Source: Cavia porcellus
Lineage: Eukaryota; Chordata; Mammalia; Rodentia; Caviidae
Assembly: GCF_034190915.1 (NCBI RefSeq)
Contig: NW_026947484.1
Location: 206,782,657 to 206,846,656 of the forward strand
Direction: 5' to 3'
DNA length: 64,000 nucleotides
Shown here in pieces: positions 59,138 through 64,000 of the stretch (the first letter of the stretch is position 1; each line of letters starts with the position of its first letter). A program made the translations under genes and the position numbers. Under the pieces are notes generated by a model. It made no database searches. It saw only the letters and a list, made by a program, of their open reading frames with translations, and was not told the DNA's origin.

Positions 59138-62100
59138 TATATATATACTACAAGCCAAGGTTAGAACTGGAAGAGATTTAAAGACTGAACTAGATTCCTC
59201 ACGTGAGAGGAGAAGTTGACTGCGACTGTCTGGAGGTCACTGGTGAGGTTGTCTGTGTATTCTTCCCTCATTCTGAAAAGAAGCATACTCACTAGGAGTG
59301 AATAAAAGAACCAGAAGGTGCTGAATTGTCGTCATGTGTAACATAACAATTTTTTTAATGAAAACTGACCCATTTTAAAGATTAACACAAGGAGCAAATG
59401 CCTCTAGAAACAAAATAATCCTCTCCCAAACATCAGACAGGTATAATTTCTAGTGGGTAATAATTCCTGAACATTGTTATTTTGCTGAACTGTGCATCTG
59501 GGGAAATTAAATGTGATTAGATCTTGCCTGGTTATATATATTTCATGCAGTTGATTACCAATGATAACTAAATTACCACTCATCACAGGAGAGGTTATAA
59601 ACTTGTTATTCTGTTATAATTTGGTCTTTTCTCATTTTCATTAGATATTTGAGGTTCAACTACTTGAGTTTCTTTAGTTCCTTTTATATTTTGCTATTGA
59701 GCTCTAACTGCAAAATGATGAGACTGTTGAGTCAGTCAATGTGTTCTGTGTGCCAGCATCAGGTTTGTGATTGATCTGAAGCACTTCTTGCTAATTTTCA
59801 TGTCCAGAACTCAAGTTCTACTGAAGTTCCTCTTGAAAAATTCATCCTAATGAGTTTCTCTTCATATTACCACAATTATCTTAAACGAGACATTTGTTTT
59901 ATTTAAAATTAATTGATGCTAGACTTTTTGTCTGATTCTCAGGTATTACATCAGAGTTACTAATGCTCAGTCACCAGCATTTGAGGGCAGTAATCTTTGT
60001 CTAGCAACATTTTGGGGCCATTTTTGCATAGTGTATTTAACAACCACTTAACTTTTAAAAATTTTTAAGAATTTAATTTACATATTACAGAGGAAGAAAG
60101 TGAAGTCTAAAATGCTTAACTACTTCCTAAAGAAATGAGTTCAACGTAGACCTTGCAGTTTATCCTTGAGCGCGTGGCTTGAAACCTGCTTTTTACCTGA
60201 AGTGAGTAAACCCAACTCCTCTTAGGATGCAGGAAATCTTGGACTTAACTTCACAGCAATGCCCTGATGCCCTGGCCATCTAGAGGTGATAAACGGTAAA
60301 AAGGAGCCTAGGTCATGCCAAAATATGGCATAAAATGATACTGAGAACTAGGAATTTAAAACCTTTAAATTGTCATTTGTACCAACTTCCTCCTGCCTGC
60401 ATACATTTTTTTTTTCCTTGCTGCTTAGAGTATTTTTTTTTTTTTTTGTTCAGAATTTGAGTAGTTCTTGGTAAAATGTGTCACTGTTCCTTTAGTAAAA
60501 CATGGAAATAGTTATGACTTAAATAAGAAAGAGCTTCACAATAATACCTAAATATGGAAGCACTACTACTTCAGCAAGGATGGTAGAATTTCCAAATTAA
60601 ACAGTCAAAAATTGGTTTAAAATAGCTTTAAGATCATTATTTAAATAACTCAGAATAAACTAGCTCTACTGTAATGTTTAACACACTCTACTTTTGTACA
60701 TATATAAATATGGACTTTATAAGGGCTGAGGATCTAAAGCGGATTAAGGAAGGATGTAAAGGTATTGGGTAAAGAAGAAAACACTGAAATAAAAAATGTC
60801 ACAAGGTAATTTAGATAGAAAATAGAAAGTAATCCAAGGTCACAAGGAATCAAGTTAGATATGTTTCAATGGTGTGAAATGCTATGGAAGCACCTTTTTG
60901 CTTATGATTGTCAGCTTTTCTGTTCTTTTCTGAGTGAAAGACAGTTTATTATTCTCAAATAATATAGCACTGATATGTCCTGGGTGGTGAGAAAGTTGCT
61001 GATTCCAAAAAATCTGTTAGCTTCCAGTAGTCATCGAGCCATTTAAAACTGAGATAGGAAATGTTTTCTGCTCTATTTGGCATCTATTTTGATTATTCTG
61101 AAAGGAGAAATCTTAGCTACATTGTCATCTAATTTGGCCTTTATTTAACATTGGGACGAGGGGTGACAATAGCTTTCGTGGTAAGCACAATAGATAGATC
61201 TGAGAGCTTCCTTTTTGTCATTTTCCCCCCAGATCATTAGTGAGAGAGCCTTTAGAACAAGGACCAGAGTATAAATACAAAATGGTAATAAGTCACAAAA
61301 CTCATTTCTTATAAAAAGACCACTGTTTTGTGGAGCTCTCATTTTGTTTTCATTTATGGTTCCTTAGCAATCTATTACTGGAAGTTGTTTTTGATGGGAA
61401 ATATTCATAATATTGAGACACGCATAACAAAAACAAAGAATAATGTGTTACCTCTGAGTATTTACTGCTGGAATCAGAGGGGTTGACGTCCTGAAAGTAG
61501 GAAGGAGAAAGGCAGTAGGCTCCCCATGTACTGGCTTAACTTACATACTCAGGGGTAATCACTTCTGTGAACATGGGTTGCATTCTAGGTAGTGTGTTAG
61601 GTACGGAGGTGACAATGACACCATACAAAACCTAGTACAGCAAAACTCAGCAAACTACTAAACAGGCTGTAAGGAAGCAATTGGGGTACAATACGATGCA
61701 AGGTTACAAGACATACGTGTGAGCACATATGTACGCACAACAGCCATTATGACCAAAGGGAAAGACAATCAGTTCTCTAAGTGTGGAACAGTGAAGGAAG
61801 GGAAGGCTTCATAGAGGAAGGCATGGCCTGTATTGGTCAGTAGGGGAATGTTGTGTTTGTCAAACACTTCAAGTAAAGTAGAAGACATCTGAAGCAACAG
61901 AGCTCGTTGAGGTAGAAGTTCTAGAGCCAAAGGCAGAAGGAGCAGTTGAAGATGGTTAGCATGAAAGAAGATGAGGAAAACAGGCAGGAGGTGAGAGAGA
62001 CTGCAGAAAGCCACGATGAGGACCTCTCTGGATTCAAAAAAGGAGACAGACATGTTTGTACCTAAAAGGATGTACAAGAAATAACTTAATTCAAGGTAGA

Positions 62101-62140
62101 TTTAAGATGTTAAAAAGCTACTGTATTTTCCCTTTTAGAG
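59138..62140. other. Unclassified DNA, no gene seen
   Basis: About 3 kb of AT-rich sequence with short T tracts at 60405-60417 and 60432-60447. I see no exon, RNA gene or transposon I can name. Confidence 0.4.
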
Positions 62141-62156
62141 AGGAAAGATGATTTTC
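62141..62156. repeat. Target-site duplication, left copy (twin-primed L1)
   Basis: AGGAAAGATGATTTTC at 62141-62156 recurs exactly at 63092-63107. Confidence 0.95.
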
Positions 62157-63091
62157 TTTTTTTAAGATTAAAAGAGGGCCCAACAAATCAGGTCAGAACA
62201 GAACAATTTAAGCAACATAGTGTTTCCCCACAAGACAACCTGACATAACAGTAGCTACAATAGTGTCTCTTTCCTTGAAATATTTGAGTATACCTTCCTA
62301 CACTATAGTATCAAACATAACAAGACAGTGTAAAACTATTCAAGAGAATGAAAGTATTACAGGATGTTCAGAACTAACTAACAGAAAATGAACAATGATT
62401 ATTATATTATCTCCTTGTCCATAAAAAATTTTGTTTATACTATCACATATAATAAGATCCAATAAGTTACAACATGATAAAACCGATGGAGACAGAAGAA
62501 CAAAAGCACGGTGGGACTTCAAAACAAGATGGTATTAAATCAGCACTAGCTATTATAATGTCTTGTTTTCTTCAAAATAGCTGTTCACACCATCACAGAC
62601 AATAAAATCAAACACCCCAGAATAAAACTAATGAATGAAAACATTATAAAACTTCAAAGCAATATAATGTATTCTTACCATTTCTTACCCTAGTGAGACT
62701 TACCATTTCTTACACTCGGGAGACTATACGGTATTAATACATGTGAGTTTGATTTATTTTGCTTACGAGTATGGTCTCAAGCTGTGTTCATTTATTTATA
62801 AATATCTCAATGTGATCATTCTTTATAGCTGAGTAGTACTCTATTGTATAAAAATACCACATCTTTTTATCCATTCCTCAGTTGATGGACACTTAGATTG
62901 TTTCCAAGATTGGGCAACAATAAGTGCTGGAGAGGATGTGGGGAAAAATGAACTCTCCTACACTGTTGGTGGGAGTGTAGACTGATGCAACCATTGTGGA
63001 GGTCAGTCTGCAGATTTCTCAAAAAGCTGGGATTGGAAGTCCCATTTGTTCCAGCTATTCCACTTCTAGGCATATTCCCAGAAGAACTGAA
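62157..63091 (-). mobile_element. 5'-truncated, 5'-inverted (twin-primed) L1
   Basis: 935 bp between perfect 16-bp duplications. The left part (62157 to about 62916) is minus-strand L1: a short poly(T), then reversed 3'-UTR units with cores near 62250, 62395 and 62550, then the reversed ORF2 end ('tgagtagtactctattgtata', 'ttgatggacacttagattg'). The right part (about 62918-63091) is plus-strand ORF2-end sequence ('gtgctggagaggatgtgggg' to 'cccagaagaactgaaagg'). In L1 order, about 70 bp are missing between the two parts. This is the standard outcome of twin priming. It encodes nothing usable. Confidence 0.93.
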
Positions 63092-63107
63092 AGGAAAGAT
63101 GATTTTC

Positions 63108-64000
63108 ATCCTTTATTCTACCAGATTTTCCTCAGCCTTAGAGTGCTTGGCCTGGAGTATCAAACTTCTGCATATTTTTCTGATTACCTATAAAAACTGT
63201 AAATCTTTCTGCTCTGAAACTATGAAGATCCAAGCCATTCCTTTTCTTCTTTGAAAACTTGGGACTTTTAAACAAACCTCTGGTCTATAGATCAAGAAAT
63301 AAGGGTCAAAGAGATGAAATCACTTGTTGCTGTATCTTAGAATTCTGGTTTTGTTTCTAATATTTTTTAACAGTAAATTTTGTCCCGCCCCCCAGTTAAA
63401 TTACATGCGATTTAAGGACTAAGACTCATTTTATAGATTTATGTATTTTCCTTCTGCAGTCTTGACTAATTTTCTAGGTAATGGATTCTCAGCACAGGAT
63501 TACAGATTGATTAACTGGGTTTCTTGCTGTTTTAAATGTATTACCTATAAAAAAACAAAGCTTTGGGATCTAAGAAAAAATATAAACTAATATTTATTAC
63601 AAAATAAAAAAGAAGCACAACCAACTTGTGTCTTTTCTGTCTTCAGAGCCTTCCTGTCAATGACACTAGCAGAAACCATTGTTTTTTGGGGGAAGAGGAG
63701 GGAGTAAATTACTTTCAATATATCAGACATCCATTACCTAGAAAATTAGAGGGATCCTGTTCCCTCTATTACGAATGGTCAAGATCACAAGTGTGACTCC
63801 AAGACTAGTTGTTATCCACCTGTAGATTACTGTCAGGTTTGCAGTCACTTGCGTTCATACGTATTGAGTTTCATTTGATCATTTCTGCATCGCACCCAGT
63901 TTATAACTGCCCAGTAATGTTTTCTGAATCTGAACTATCATTGTTACTGATTGAATTGTCTTCTTTCATGAACAACCTCCGTCCTATTTCCTGTCTGTGT
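63108..64000. other. Unclassified DNA, no gene seen
   Basis: The last 0.9 kb has no exon or transposon I can name. Confidence 0.4.

Overview
The window is 64 kb of AT-rich nuclear DNA from a placental mammal, most likely a rodent outside the mouse/rat group. The pointers are short 7SL-type (B1-like) SINEs, many ERVL-MaLR LTRs of rodent style, and L1 elements with a tandem-monomer 5' end. I cannot name the species. No host protein-coding gene, exon chain, tRNA, rRNA or CRISPR array can be supported. It reads as an intergenic desert or a very long intron.

Layout. 1-15 kb: mostly unclassified sequence with a (CTTT)n/(CCTT)n tract, minus- and plus-strand SINEs, several MaLR LTRs (2574, 8189, 10649, 13281) and a broken gammaretrovirus-like pol remnant (about 11.57-12.13 kb). 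15.4-26.0 kb: a three-level nest. An old, 5'-inverted L1 is split by a full-length L1 with 15-bp target duplications (15768-15782 / 24830-24844), and that L1 is split by a complete two-LTR MaLR provirus (21004-23168) with a perfect 5-bp duplication, AAGTC. 26-44 kb: quiet sequence with more MaLR LTRs, short L1 3'-UTR insertions on both strands (32485, 37615, 43836) and simple repeats. 44.2-52.0 kb: an ancient minus-strand L1, then a second long plus-strand L1 (about 46.37-52.02 kb) carrying a solo MaLR LTR in its 3' UTR. 52-64 kb: unclassified sequence, two MaLR/ERVL LTRs, a possible further LTR, and a neatly bounded twin-primed L1 (62157-63091) with 16-bp duplications.

The only biology visible is retrotransposition. 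The main L1 lineage has a 5' UTR of about 184-bp monomers, an ORF1 with coiled coil, RRM and C-terminal domain, an ORF2 with endonuclease and RT, and a 3' UTR made of degenerate repeats of about 150 bp ending in a short poly(A). The same 3'-UTR unit recurs at five other loci here, which ties those fragments to this lineage. All ORFs are inactivated. MaLR elements encode nothing recognisable and would have depended on a related ERVL for their enzymes.
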